64,000 nt of DNA from Micropterus salmoides (Eukaryota > Chordata > Actinopteri > Centrarchiformes > Centrarchidae). The stretch spans positions 47,248,416 through 47,312,415 of the forward strand of contig NW_024041150.1 of assembly GCF_014851395.1 (NCBI RefSeq), read 5' to 3'. The position numbers and the translations under genes are program-made. This document shows positions 22,701 to 34,343 of this stretch, one piece after another; the first letter of the stretch is position 1; every line of letters starts with the position of its first letter. The notes beneath the pieces were generated by a model. That model was not told the DNA's origin, searched no databases, and saw only the letters and a list, made by a program, of their open reading frames with translations.

Positions 22701-23262
22701 TTCACCTGCCTTCCAGCTTCTCTTTCTGTGGTGCTATAGCTGCTAACAAGTCTCAGCTTCCACCATCTGCTGTTATGTGTCAAAACAAAACTCTTCCAAA
22801 ACAAAGCTTTTTATTTTCCTTTGCTATTTTCTCCAGTGTAAAATACTTATTATGTTAAGTAAATATTTTTAATGCAGCCTGCAGTTCCCATAAGTTATGT
22901 AGGCCTACTAATGTGTGAAACCTGGTGAGCATTAATGAGTCAAAAATGATCTCCAGCTCTGGGCTTTCAGATCTTTTAATGCTTTTTTGGCTTTAGTTCT
23001 GTTTGATGAACCACCAGATAAAGGCCGTACTGTTCGTACTGGTGTACAATAAAAGTGAAGTTGAGTCATTTAGTTTTTCTCCCAGAGTTTCCCCAGTACC
23101 TGGAGGATGTGAGCCTGTGCAGGTTTGAGGACTGATGATAGTATCAAGGCTGGTCCCATCACCTACCATCACTCTCTGTTCAGAGAAATGCAGAACACCT
23201 TCCTCCAGCACCAGAAAAGGACCTGTTGTCACTTTAACATATTTACATCATGATTCATGGGA
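22701..23262. other. Spacer between two arrays
   Basis: I see no convincing gene here. Short frames on both strands lack family motifs. Confidence 0.4.
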
Positions 23263-24295
23263 AGTATTGTTCATTATACTTTAATAAGACATGGTAAAGT
23301 ATTGTTCATTATACTTTAATAACACATGGTGAAGTATTGTTCATTATACTTTAATAAGACATGGTGAAGTATTGTTCATTATACTTTAATAAGACATGGT
23401 GAAGTATTGTTCATTATACTTTAATAAGACATGGTAAAGTATTGTTCATTATACTTTAATAAGACATGGTAAAGTATTGTTCATTATACTTTAATAACAC
23501 ATGGTAAAGTATTGTTCATTATACTTTAATAACACATGGTAAAGTATTGTTCATTATACTTTAATAACACATGGTGAAGTATTGTTCATTATACTTTAAT
23601 AAGACATGGTGAAGTATTGTTCATTATACTTTAATAAGACATGGTGAAGTATTGTTCATTATACTTTAATAAGACATGGTAAAGTATTGTTCATTATACT
23701 TTAATAACACATGGTAAAGTATTGTTCATTATACTTTAATAAGACATGGTGAAGTATTGTTCATTATACTTTAATAAGACATGGTAAAGTATTGTTCATT
23801 ATACTTTAATAAGACATGGTGAAGTATTGTTCATTATACTTTAATAAGACACGGTGAAGTATTGTTCATTATACTTTAATAACACATGGTAAAGTATTGT
23901 TCGTTATACTTTAATAAGACATGGTAAAGTATTGTTCATTATACTTTAATAAGACACGGTGAAGTACTGTTCATTATACTTTAATAACACATGGTAAAGT
24001 ATTGTTCATTATACTTTAATAACACATGGTGAAGTATTGTTCATTATACTTTAATAACACATGGTGAAGTATTGTTCATTATACTTTAATAAGACATGGT
24101 AAAGTATTGTTCATTATACTTTAATAAGACATGGTGACGTATTGTTCATTATACTTTAATAACACATGGTGAAGTATTGTTCATTATACTTTAATAACAC
24201 ATGGTGAAGTATTGTTCATTATACTTTAATAACACATGGTGAAGTATTGTTCATTATACTTTAATAAGACATGGTAAAGTATTGTTCATTATACT
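23263..24295. repeat. 35-bp minisatellite, about 29 copies
   Basis: The unit is GAAGTATTGTTCATTATACT plus TTAATAAGACATGGT. The variable positions are mainly G/A in the first base and AAGAC/AACAC, and these alternate in patches. AT-rich and without open frames. Confidence 0.95.
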
Positions 24296-24899
24296 GTGTT
24301 CACAAGAGGACGCTGTCCATTTTCATTCACCACCACAGCAGTTGTAGGAAGAATGGGCTCAAGAAATTCACAGAACACAGAGAAATGTTTCTAAATAATG
24401 AATATCTACATTCACTTGTCCGAGAAATGTTCTCCTGATAAGAACTGCACAAAAGTATAGTTCTATTTTAGCAAATTTAACAAAAGAAATGTGTACTTAT
24501 GATGAACTAGAGGAGGAAACGAACTAAAGAAACTGTCGTGAAACTTGACTACAGTATCAATAAGTACACTCACCATCTCTCGGTCTTTTATCTGAAGGCC
24601 TTCTCGTGCTCTTCTGGCAGTTTAGCTTAAAACTTTAAATCAACCTAAAATGACACCAAAGCATTTTAATATGAAACTGTTCCATCAGGACTGCAGCAAT
24701 GACTCACATGACTACAAATCCACATTAGGACACTTTATTTACGCAGGTATCGATCATCAGTCACATGCTCTGATACACTCTTGTATTTTTAGTGTGGTAA
24801 TGTGGGGGGGGGCTGCTGCTGAAAACAGCTTAAACCAGCTTAAGATGGTTGCTGGTTTCAGCCGGTTGTAGCTGGTTTTGAGCTGGTTATGCTGGTTTA
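24296..24899. other. Non-coding spacer with CCAGCTTAAG-type repeat
   Basis: No gene is seen. The segment 24830-24900 has repeated GCTGGTTT/CCAGCTTAA words typical of a dispersed fish repeat. Confidence 0.4.
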
Positions 24900-26560
24900 T
24901 TGGACTGGTAAGATGTCTATGAAGATTCTCAGTCATCCAGGTCATAGTTATCCAACGAAGGTTAAAATCAAGGGCAACTGGACTTGGTTGAAGATACTGG
25001 AAGACGTTTCGTCCCTCATCCAAAGGACTTCTTCAGTTCTGACTGACTGGCAGGGAAGCTCAGCTATTTAACCTCAGTGGGGTCGTTGGCCCGGGTCATC
25101 GATACCGCTGGTTCGTTAGTGTTCCTTGTTTCTGTGACGACAGGCGTTACGGTCGTTAAGACTACCTGTGGCCAAGACTGAACGACCATCGTTGGTATCT
25201 TCACCTGAGGCCAATAGGTTACGTTTGTTGAGTTTCCTGGGAAGTGATGAAAGGACAGCATTGTAAGTGGGGGATAAGTGGTGGCGTAGACCCCCTCCCC
25301 TGTTCAATGACGGCTTCTCAACCCTGGTGTAGATGCTTCCTTGACACCTCTTTCAAACCATCCATCTTCTCTGTCTAAAATGTGCACCTGGTGGTCCTCA
25401 AACGAGTGTCCTCTGTCCTTCAGATGTAAGTAGACAGCAGAGTCTTGACCTGAGGAGTTGGCCCTTCTGTGTTGAGCCATGCGTTTGTGTCGTGGTTGTT
25501 TAGTCTCCCCAATATACAGGTCTGTGCATTCCTCACTGCATTGGACCACATACACTAGATTGCTTTTCTTGTGTTTGGGTGTGCGGTCTTTGGGGTGGAC
25601 CAGCATCTGTCTTAGTGTGTTCTTGGGTTTAAAAAACACAGGGATGTTGTGTTTGTTAAAAATCCTCCTGAGTTTCTCTGATACTCCAGACACGTATGGA
25701 ATCACAATGTTGTTGCGTTTGACCTTCTTTTCCTCCCCTGTAGTTTTGTTCTTCTTGGATCTTGTGGCTGTCTTCACAAAGGTCCATTTAGGGTATCCAC
25801 AGGCTGTAAGTGCCCCCTTCAGGTGGTTCTGTTCCTTCTCTCTGGCTTGGGTGCTTGTTGGTATGTTCTCCGCTCTGTGGTGCAGTGTTCTCATGACCCC
25901 TAGCTTGTGCTCCAGTGGGTGGTGTGAATCGAAGAGTAGGTATTGGTCTGTGTGTGTGGGTTTTCTGTAAACACCAATCTGCAGGCTCCTGTCCTCTTCA
26001 ATGTGTACAGCGCAGTCCAGGAAGGCCAAGCTGTTGTTGTGAACATCTTCTCGTGTGAACCTGATGTTACTGTCCACAGAGTTGATGTGTTCTGTGAAGG
26101 CTTGCACTTCCTGGCTTTTGATTTTGACCCAGGTGTCGTCCACCTATCTGTACCAGTGGCTCGGTGCTGTTCCTCTGAAGGAGTTCAGGGCTTTATTCTC
26201 CACTTCCATGTAGATATTTGCCACAATCGGGGATACCGGTGAGCCCATGGCACAGCCATGCTTCTGTCTGTAGAATCCACCGTTGTACTGGAAGTAGGTG
26301 GTGTTTAGACAGAGGTCGAGTAATTTGCAGATTTGGTCAGGGCTGAGGCTAGTTCTGTTGTCCAGGGTGTTGTCTTGTGTTAGCCGTTTCCTAACGGTTT
26401 CTACTGCCTCTATGGTGGGGATGCAGGTGAACAAAGAAGTCACGTCATAGGATACCATGGTTTCATCTGGATCCAGTTTTAGTTCTCGAACTTTGTTTAC
26501 AAAGTCCTGCAGCAGCAGATGATTTTCCAGGTGAATGTTTATGTGATCCACCTGTTTTTC
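24900..26560 (-). mobile_element. Penelope-like element, 5' truncated
   Basis: On the minus strand, 26551-26144 encodes the N-terminal part of a Penelope-type reverse transcriptase (SYDVTSLFTCIPT, QKHGCAMGSPVSPIVANIYM). 26143-25304 carries the rest (VYRKPTHTDQYL) and then a GIY-YIG endonuclease (NLVYVVQCSEECTDLYIGET, with KHKKSN before and HLKDRGHSFEDH after). RT plus GIY-YIG defines this class, which primes on nicked or telomeric DNA. The catalytic YVDD is interrupted: an in-frame TAG (26144-26146) replaces the Tyr codon before VDDT. The element starts abruptly at about 26560, so the 5' end is lost; 24900-25303 is the likely 3' UTR. Confidence 0.88.
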
Positions 26561-27760
26561 CTATAATGTTAATGACGCTAAGATCCAACCTTCCTTACAC
26601 TGGAACACTAGACAAAAGGTCCCATCTGATGAGAAGCTTTTACTAAAAGACGCCAGGACTCACAGATCTCTGCAAAGAGGAATGAAGTGGTGCTAATTAG
26701 CAGAGTTTCAGGAGCGGGACCACACATCAAGCGTGTCATCGTCACCATTTCCATAAATACCTACACGTCCTAAGTCCTCCCCTTCGCCCTCGTATCCTAC
26801 ACGGTCCTCGCATCCGCAGACGAACCGAGACCAAGCAACATCCAATAACGCGAATTATTACCAGCTACTTCCATCCACTTACCTCTTCGAGAAGTGTCGG
26901 CACATCGATATCCCCATCGGACGCTGAATTATTCGGACGGACTCGAGACATCTTCCATGTTCACGTCAGCAGACCGAGCACCAGAAGCCGAATCCTCTCC
27001 TCCGTCTGCACGCTTGAGACCCCGTTTTCTACAATCCTAGAGTCAGCCAGGGAGCGGGTGAGTCCAGCCTTAACGCCATCCGCCTTCCACGGCTGGACAC
27101 GTCCAGCAGCTACAGCAGCCAGTTCCATAGGGGGCCCCAGCACCGAGATGCTAGCGCCCAGTCGTACACCTCGAACAACCTCAGCAGCCTCAGTAGGGGC
27201 ATTAGGCACCGGGATGCCCGCCGTCTGTTCCCATCAACCACTAACCTGACCGCACAAATGGTCCATTACACAGAACCATCCGAAAAGTCAAACCGTTTCA
27301 AAGGACAGGAACTTCATGCCGTTCTTCGCTTGTTATAACTGATGCTAGCAGCACACATGCTAACCACTCAAGTACAGTTGTTTCGAGTTCTTAATCATTA
27401 CAAGCGAAGTCATTTCAAGCTAACAGCTGTTTTGAGCTAACTTCAAGCTAACTAATAGTCATTTCAAGCTAATTTCAAGCTACAAGCCGCTTCGCCCTTA
27501 CTTACCGCTTACGTGCCGCTTACGTACCGCTACACTAAGATCTCGAGATCCCAGATCACCCAATGTTCTCTCAAATAACGGCAAGCTTTTGGGGGTCCGT
27601 CGTGCCCGGGTGCTACGGCGGATTTCCCTATCGCAGCTTCCCCACAACGCTTTCTAATGTCTATTCAGCTACTGCAAGCTTCATACATCTTCTGTTCGTT
27701 ACTCAATAAATCATTCAATCATACCCGTTGATTGTGGTCCTTGCTAGTGAACTTGAATTC
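26561..27760. other. Unclassified repeat-like stretch
   Basis: GC-richer than its neighbours. The end (27550-27760) has AATAAA followed by a sequence ending CCGTTGATTGTGGTCCTTGC, which looks like the end of a retroelement, but no protein domain could be recognised. A weak minus-strand frame (27209-26961) has no family motif. Confidence 0.3.
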
Positions 27761-28901
27761 AAAAAATAAATGCTGGCCAAAGGTAAGTACTTTCACATGC
27801 TTTGAATTGTTTTACCCATATTAAAAGCATAATCATGGTTTTGGTGACAATACTATCCCTGTAATAATGCTTACCAGCACAAGTATTTCAAATATAAAAT
27901 CTTATTTTTTCAGTAATGTCTGATATTGGAAAACTGTTAAAAAAAAGTAAAATACTAACGAAACTATGCAAACCTTGAGTATATTTACGCAAGCCTTTAT
28001 TGATCATTCACAAGTCATCAGACTAAATGTTTGCACTCAGTCTGTCTTTACCTAAATGTGATAACTTTTTAAAAAAGTTTAAATAAAAGAAAATGAACAC
28101 AAATATGTATCTGTATCCATAATGAAAAGTTATAATCAAATGTCCTATTTAAATACTCAGTGGCCCTCTTTCTATCATCTATTTCAATGCAATTCAACAA
28201 TATGCTCGCATTACTTAAAGAAAAGACACACAAGATATGTCAAACATTTCATCAGTGAGTCAATAACCAAACAATAAATTATAAAGAATTCAAGAGCCAC
28301 TTACATCTTTACAGAAAAAGAAAATACATCAATAAAACACTTAAATGTAAAACAAGATGATCCAGATTGGAGCTGCTATTCAAACACATTTTAATACCAA
28401 TTAATCATCTTGTGTCATTTAAAAGAAAAGTCCAGACTCTGATTCCAGCTTGTCAAATGTCATTTTCTGGTTTCCTCTACGACAACAAAGTTAATATCTT
28501 TGTTGTGGACAAAAGATATTTGAGGAAGTCTTTTTTAGATTTTAGAGATGGTGACCAACATTTAATTCGACCATGTTCTGACATTTTATAGAGCTGCTGC
28601 CCTGCTCTGTAGGATTTAAAGCAGACTGTCAAAGTCAAGTTTAATAATCACCAGTTAAAAATATCCAGGGACTTGACAGTAAAAGGGAACATATCTGTAG
28701 ACTTAAATCTTAAAAATAATGCACGATAAGTGGAATTTTCTGTTAGCTTGTAGCACGCTAAAACACTATTTAAATAACACTTACTTGTTTAAATATTTAT
28801 TAATACCTTTTCCCTTAACATTTTTAAAGAACTAAAGCTTTCATAACATGTACAGTACAAGTCAATAAGTTCTCCCTAATGTGAACAGCTACTGCCGTGT
28901 T
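27761..28901. other. AT-rich non-coding stretch
   Basis: I see no gene, array or recognisable element. A 74-codon plus-strand frame at 28367-28591 has no motif. Confidence 0.4.
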
Positions 28902-29710
28902 TTAGTGCTGCTCTGCCTGTGTGACGTGTTTGACTCGTCCACCATCCAGAACACTGCTGTTGTGGCATTTTTTGGCAATTCTGAACTTTTGAGTCGTTTG
29001 ACTATAGAAACCAAAAACATGCTCACTTACTCTGTGTTTGGTTGCAAAATGGGACCTTGATCTGTGAAGCAACAATTTGCCCACAGTCTGTTTGGGAACA
29101 TCTTTTGTGCCATGGACCAACTTGAGAAGATTCCCGTTAGCGCTTTCAGAAACAAAGGCAGAGTGTGCCCATAAAGGAGCCAACAGCTTCACAGACTCGG
29201 CCAGATGAAGATGGACATTTGAGGTCATGGCTGCCTCTCCAAACATTGCTTGAAATCATCAATTATCATTTCCCATTGATAAGTCCTTCCAGGCATGGCA
29301 AACAACAGCCAAGCCCTCCTCTCTGATGCTTTCCAGTATTTAAACTCTGAGATGGGTCTGGGAAGTCCAGTGATGAGGTGTGGCGCTTTGATGTTTTGGA
29401 TTCTCTCATTCAATCCTCTCGATGTACTTGGCTCACCAGTGTAATACGGCTCATCTGTGCTCTGAAGTAGAAGGGCTGCAGGCTGCCTTGCAACACCCAA
29501 CAAAACAGCATGCATATAATCAGGGAAGAAAAACCTGCATCTGAGGCTCTGTTGATCCAAACCACAACCCAGCCAAGATCACGTGTTTGAACCTAGTGTT
29601 TGGTGGCAGCTCACTGAGGTGAAGGTGAATGGGCCAGATGGGAAATCAGGATGACTTGTAAAGAGGTGAGCCATCTGAACTGAAAGTGTATGACAGGTTG
29701 TTGTGGTGTG
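28902..29710 (-). pseudogene. EnSpm/CACTA-like transposase relic
   Basis: Read from about 29710 down: TFSSDGSPLYKSS, a stop, then WPIHLHLSELPP, ILAGLWFGSTEPQMQVFLP, then DYMHAVLLGVARQ, HLITGLPRPISEFKYWKASE, RRAWLLFAMPG, and in a second frame FGEAAMTSNVHLHLAESVKL, LAPLWAHSAFVSESANGNLL. These match the order of conserved blocks in fish transposase-domain proteins of EnSpm type (…YMH…LLGV…, …KASEWR…, …NVHLLLHL…, …W..SAF.FES.NG…). Blocks are joined with internal deletions and a frameshift near 29230. Inactive. Assignment rests on remembered family motifs, not a search. Confidence 0.6.
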
Positions 29711-30539
29711 TCGGTTACGTGCGTCAGCATCTCAAGACCAAGGAAAGTCTGTCCGTTGTTTCAACTGCAATTGCTGGAAAAGTGAAGCCGGTCAGCGCTA
29801 AGTTAGCTAACGGCGCCCCCTCAGGCGCAGTTGCAAGTGTTTTATGGCAACAGCAATGTGTGTGCACAATTTTATCAGTCTTAGTTGATGGTTCACATAT
29901 GGAAGGAAAAGCCTACATGAACTGTGTTAATAAGGTGCTGTTCCTCCATGAGTCTCCAGACCAGATTCAGAGCACCTTGTCAGAGTCTCCTGCTCGTAGA
30001 AAATCTCTTTGGTAGCGTAACTTAACCTTATTATACTGGCAGAGACATGCAGAGTGAAAGTACTGGAACCTAACTTTGGCAATTCCCTCTCACATGTCAC
30101 AATCATTCCAGAGTCATTCTGAAAATGCAGCTCATTTGCGAGATGCCGAATCTCATCGTCTCGTCCAGGTGCGTCTGTCCCATGTTGTAAGTAATCAGAG
30201 TGGGCCTCATCCTTATAAAGGAGATGACATGTACATTAGATTGATCAGCAGAGCCCGGTCTAGACCTGCTTTATATGAAAAGAGCTATGAGATAACTGTT
30301 GTGAATCAGTGCTTCGTAAATACAATTTAATTGTTTGTTCACGTTTTTATTGATTTTGTCCCAGGAAGTCCCATCTGATAGGATATTGGGTTTTTAGATG
30401 TTTTATTACAGAAAATATTCGAAGCTCATGACCAAAACAGTCGTACATTCTGTCATTGTGTTACTTATGGATGGAATTATAGTGGAAATAAATGATTCCC
30501 CTTTTTGCTGGGGACCCCCTGGAACCCTCTCAAGGACCC

Positions 30540-30578
30540 CTGGGTGTCCCCGGCCCCCACTTTGAGAACCACTGATCT
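30540..30578. repeat. hAT-like terminal sequence
   Basis: The reverse complement of 30559-30578 is CAGTGGTTCTCAAAGTGGGG, which resembles the terminal inverted repeat of hAT (Charlie-type) elements. Only one end was found. Confidence 0.4.
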
Positions 30579-30665
30579 ATGCTACTCAGTGCTTTGTATT
30601 ATTTTGTCTTGTAATGTACAATTTTTAATTCCATCAGTTTGGGTTCTCACTTCTTATTTTTACAG

Positions 30666-32802
30666 AAAAGCAGTAAGGCAGCAGAGGGAAGTGAGAAAAG
30701 GAAAAGCTTCATGCAAATCTGGGCCGAAAAGAAAGCGATGAAAAAACATTCTCCACTGTTTGCAAACGACAAAAAGAGAAAGAGGGAGGAGACACTACAA
30801 GACGTCTTCTCTGACAGTGAAGAGGATGGAGGAGTTGTTCCCCAAAAGATTCACCATGAACTAAAGAAAGCAGCAGGATCTAAAACCAGACCTGGACCAT
30901 TACACACAAAAGGAAGAAACCACGAAACAAGTGCACAAAGAGAACATGACAAGGCCTCTGTAGCACACTGAAACAACAGAGACACATCTAATCAATGGTG
31001 TCTTCTTGCATCTGATATATTAATGGTGGCATATTTTATTTAATGAAATAAAAGCATTTTTAATACATTTCTATAGAAGCGGTGGTTATTTTTGTAAACA
31101 TCTGTGCCTATGTGTTCTTTAAATATCAGTTTTAGGATAATACCAAATGTCAGATGGAAGTTATGGGATACACATTTTATAATAAAGCTCTGCTGAATTG
31201 GAGAACTGGAAATGTGAGCTGGAACAGGACTTGACAACTTACAGAAATGCCAACTTAACACTGCAACAAAATGTTGATGAACTGCTGAAACAGGTCTTTT
31301 CTCAAAGCCAGTCCTTTTGTTTTTAAGGCATGATGGTAGTTTTAGGTGAGTTTGGCTTTTCTAAATGTTTACAACCAGATAACATCTGCATTGTACTGAA
31401 ATGTGTACCTGAACACAATCAGCACTCAGGATTGGCCCACATGTAGCCTATTAAGATCCAGTCACATTTAAATTGACTTTCTGTTCATTTCAGGGAGAAA
31501 AATGAGCAACACTCTCTTTTGGACTCTCTCCCCATTTTCATCAACCCACTGTTTGTTTTCTTGTTTCTGATGTGTAATAAGTGTTCCAGTCTCACATGGC
31601 TGCTGTCATACAGTCTAGTTAATATGTATCAGATGTAATATTAATCAAATCTCTTTCTGCGGTCCCTTCTTTGTGTTTCATATCCATATTCTATGGTAAA
31701 GAATCAGTGACCTCTCTGCACTGTGTCATTGCACCTTTGACACCAGCAGCAATCAACAAGCCCATTTCAGAGAGGGAGCCGCTTCAGCCGACGCCTTGTC
31801 CAAACCTTTAGGAAGAAAAGGATGGGATGGTACAAAGTTGTTCCATTTTCTATTCCTTGAGCCGTTGTTTTTGACTCTTTATTCCATTCAAAAGTCTTGT
31901 TTTGTCAGGTTGGACTAACAGATAAACACAGGGTCACACAGACAGAGGCAATATGTAGCAACATTATTATTTAAATAATCTAGACTTTAAAAATTGCTCA
32001 GAAATAATGTGTAAAAATATTACTTCTTCAGATCCACATTGGAAAAGACATGTGGCTGCGTGAGGAGGTGTGGAGAAAAATCCGCTCTACAACAAAGGAC
32101 TCAATCTTTGGAAAAGAGTTGGCTGTAGCCATCTGGGGTACGGTAGAGTTGAGGGGAAGAAGCGAGTCTGGGAAGGAACGCCAAAAATACCGAAGCAAAG
32201 CCTCCCTGAACACCAGCCAAGCTTGGAATCCTCAAAGGTATGCTGCACATCTTCCTGCACTGAATGCCAACTGCATAAATACATTCAAGGTTGAAAGGTA
32301 ATGCAGGTGTATTTTCTATAACCCCACCCACCACGCCCTTTTTCAAGAGCGCTGCAGTGGATGGTTGAAGGCACAGAGAGAGAGAGAGAGAAAATGGTCA
32401 ACAGTAAGCCTCAGTTTAGCTTCAGCCTTGCACAAAAACACACACTGTTAGACATTTCTGTTTCTGAAATTTTTCAACAGTTATTAACCACATATCACCC
32501 AGTATAATACTGTATATCCTCGTTCCAATAAATAACTGTAATTCCAATTGCATTATGGGAATTTAAGGTGACGTCACACACCATATACAGCGGTTTACTG
32601 TAATTAGGCTACAATATTCAGTTTCTATTGATTTTAGAGTTTTAGAGGAAGATGTGATATTGATATTGATATATTTTTTCAACTCTATCAAAATCAGTAA
32701 AAACTTAATTTATGACCATATTTCTTTACCTACAGGGGAGCCTTCCATCCCTGAACAAGCTGTGACAGACTTCTTTCCAGAAGAGGAACAACCATAAGTT
32801 TA
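30666..32802 (+). pseudogene. Coiled-coil/BEN-domain reading frames, probable relic gene
   Basis: Four exon-like segments lie in order. 30666-30971: after a TTTTTACAG acceptor, a Lys/Arg-rich nuclear-type segment (KKRKREETLQDVFSDSEEDG). About 31189-31327: a coiled coil (AELENWKCELEQDL, TLQQNVDELLKQVF) in a frame whose acceptor is weak. 32032-32300: after CTTCTTCAG, a BEN domain start (DMWLREEVWRKIRSTTKD, FGKELAVAIWGTVELRGRS) that shifts frame near 32220, after which LESSKVCCTS continues the domain. About 32737-32799: a possible last exon ending FFPEEEQP stop. BEN domains bind DNA and chromatin factors. The frameshift suggests a dead copy. It may be a passenger gene of the divergent EnSpm-like element; that is inference. 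Confidence 0.5.
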
Positions 32803-33140
32803 TAGACATTTATCATAAATTGTTCCTTAATTATTACAAAACTAACAACTTCAATAAAAGCACATGCTCAATATTTGAATATGATTTATTTTGGAAGACA
32901 AAGTAATTCTTACATTTTTATAGAATTACAGTACAAACATTTAATATTAAACTACTGCACTGATTAGCAGTAAAAGAGATTCTTCATATTATCATAAAAT
33001 ATCAAGATTACTGTGAAATATCCTCAACTGAAATAATCCTGACAAAATAAGTTGATATATGTCTCACTGTTTCAAAAAACTTAATAATACAAAGAAGATT
33101 GATTCTATAACAACTGTATTTACAATATTACCAGATGATC
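32796..33140. repeat. Duplicated block, copy B
   Basis: Matches 18556-18875 in direct orientation, 14.2 kb away, with small indels (an extra GCAGTAAAAGAGATTCTTC near 32968 and about 20 bases near 33110). It starts right after the possible final BEN-gene exon. Confidence 0.8.
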
Positions 33141-33439
33141 CTCGAGCAGTTCTTCAGAGCCCCCAGCAGGAACTGAAAAACTAAAAGTGTCACTTCTCAA
33201 TGTGTCTAGCTTGTCTGTTAGGGTTTCTATGATGATGATGAGGTCACGACCTTATCATCTGTACAGTGTGTTAATAAGTAAAATCAAAACATACCACAAA
33301 AGGTCAATGAATCTGTGTCAGAAGTAACAGTGCAGCTCAGATAAAGAACAATCCTCCTCCAAAGTGCCAGAAATCAGCTGGATCCCTGGTGCATCTGAGG
33401 AAAATAAGACACAATAAGATTCACAGAAAAATAAAGTAG

Positions 33440-34343
33440 GATTTAATTTTTTTCCCATGTCTAATCAAACTCTGGTTTGAAGGTCAGTAGGGCAGTTGAA
33501 AATTTTACAAGGTAGCTACCCTGTTGGGAAGTCCTGCAGCTGTCTGTGTACATAATAAAGAGCAAAGGAGAAAGGACACAACCCTGCGGAGAAGTTTGAA
33601 GTGATGATACTGGACATGTGGCCATTCACAAATACCTGCTGGACTCTGTTAAAAAGTTTATGAGCAACAATAAAATCTGATCAGGTAGATTATAATAAGA
33701 GGCAAGTCGCTCAATTAAAATATGAGGCTGCATCTTGTTAAAAGCTGAAGAAAAATCAGCAAATAAAAGTCTTGCATGTGATTTGGGTTTTTCAAGGTGC
33801 TTGTATAATCTGTCTAAAATGAAAATCTTCCGTCATCCACACCTTTCCCAGCTTGATAGGCAAATTTTAGTGGATCTAGTTTGCCATCAATTAGGGAGAC
33901 AATTTCATCTTTCAGTATTTTCTCGAAATTTTTCATCACAAGTGATGTTAGTGCAACTGGTCTGAATTCGTTCAATTCTCTTGGATTATTGGATTTCGGG
34001 ACATTATGGTATTATAGTTGATGTTTTCCATATGGCAGGAATCTGAGCACACTCGATACACAGTGTTGTGAACACCCCACTGAGCTGGTCTGCACAGATG
34101 GAGTCTTGGCCAGCAGCTTTACGTACGTTTACTTTCTTGAAAAGATTTGTGACATTACCTTGTGTTTTCACTAGATCATTCTGTGGAACCAAAGATTTCC
34201 GCATTTCGGAGATATCGTTCACAAAGTCAGACCTTTCAAAACGAGAAAAGAAATAATTAAAGCCATTTGCCAAGTCAGCATCATCCACACCAGATACATA
34301 GATCTTCACTATCCTTTCTCCTGCTCTAGGCACCTGAAGAATG
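33440..34343 (-). mobile_element. LINE ORF2, reverse-transcriptase half
   Basis: Minus-strand reading from 34343: RIVKIYVSGVDDADLANGFN, FKKVNVRKAAGQDSI, CADQLSGVFT, WKTSTIIP, then in shifted frames FRPVALTSLVMK-like, LDPLKFAYQAGKGVDDG, LLFADFSSAFN-like (catalytic box A region) and a PQGCVLSPLLFIMYT-like block. This is the same LINE whose endonuclease is at 38.9-39.7 kb; a 33-bp satellite separates the two. Several stops and frameshifts. Confidence 0.8.

Noticed and set aside
5152..24295. Possible CRISPR-like repeat arrays
   Set aside because: Units are directly adjacent with no unique spacers, no cas genes, and the genome is a vertebrate.
25479..25970. 163-codon plus-strand frame rich in Leu/Phe/Cys
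   Set aside because: It is the antisense shadow of the Penelope RT and GIY-YIG frame.
29686..30330. Plus-strand frames of 109 and 84 codons
   Set aside because: No family motif, no splice context, and the first overlaps the start of the antisense transposase relic.
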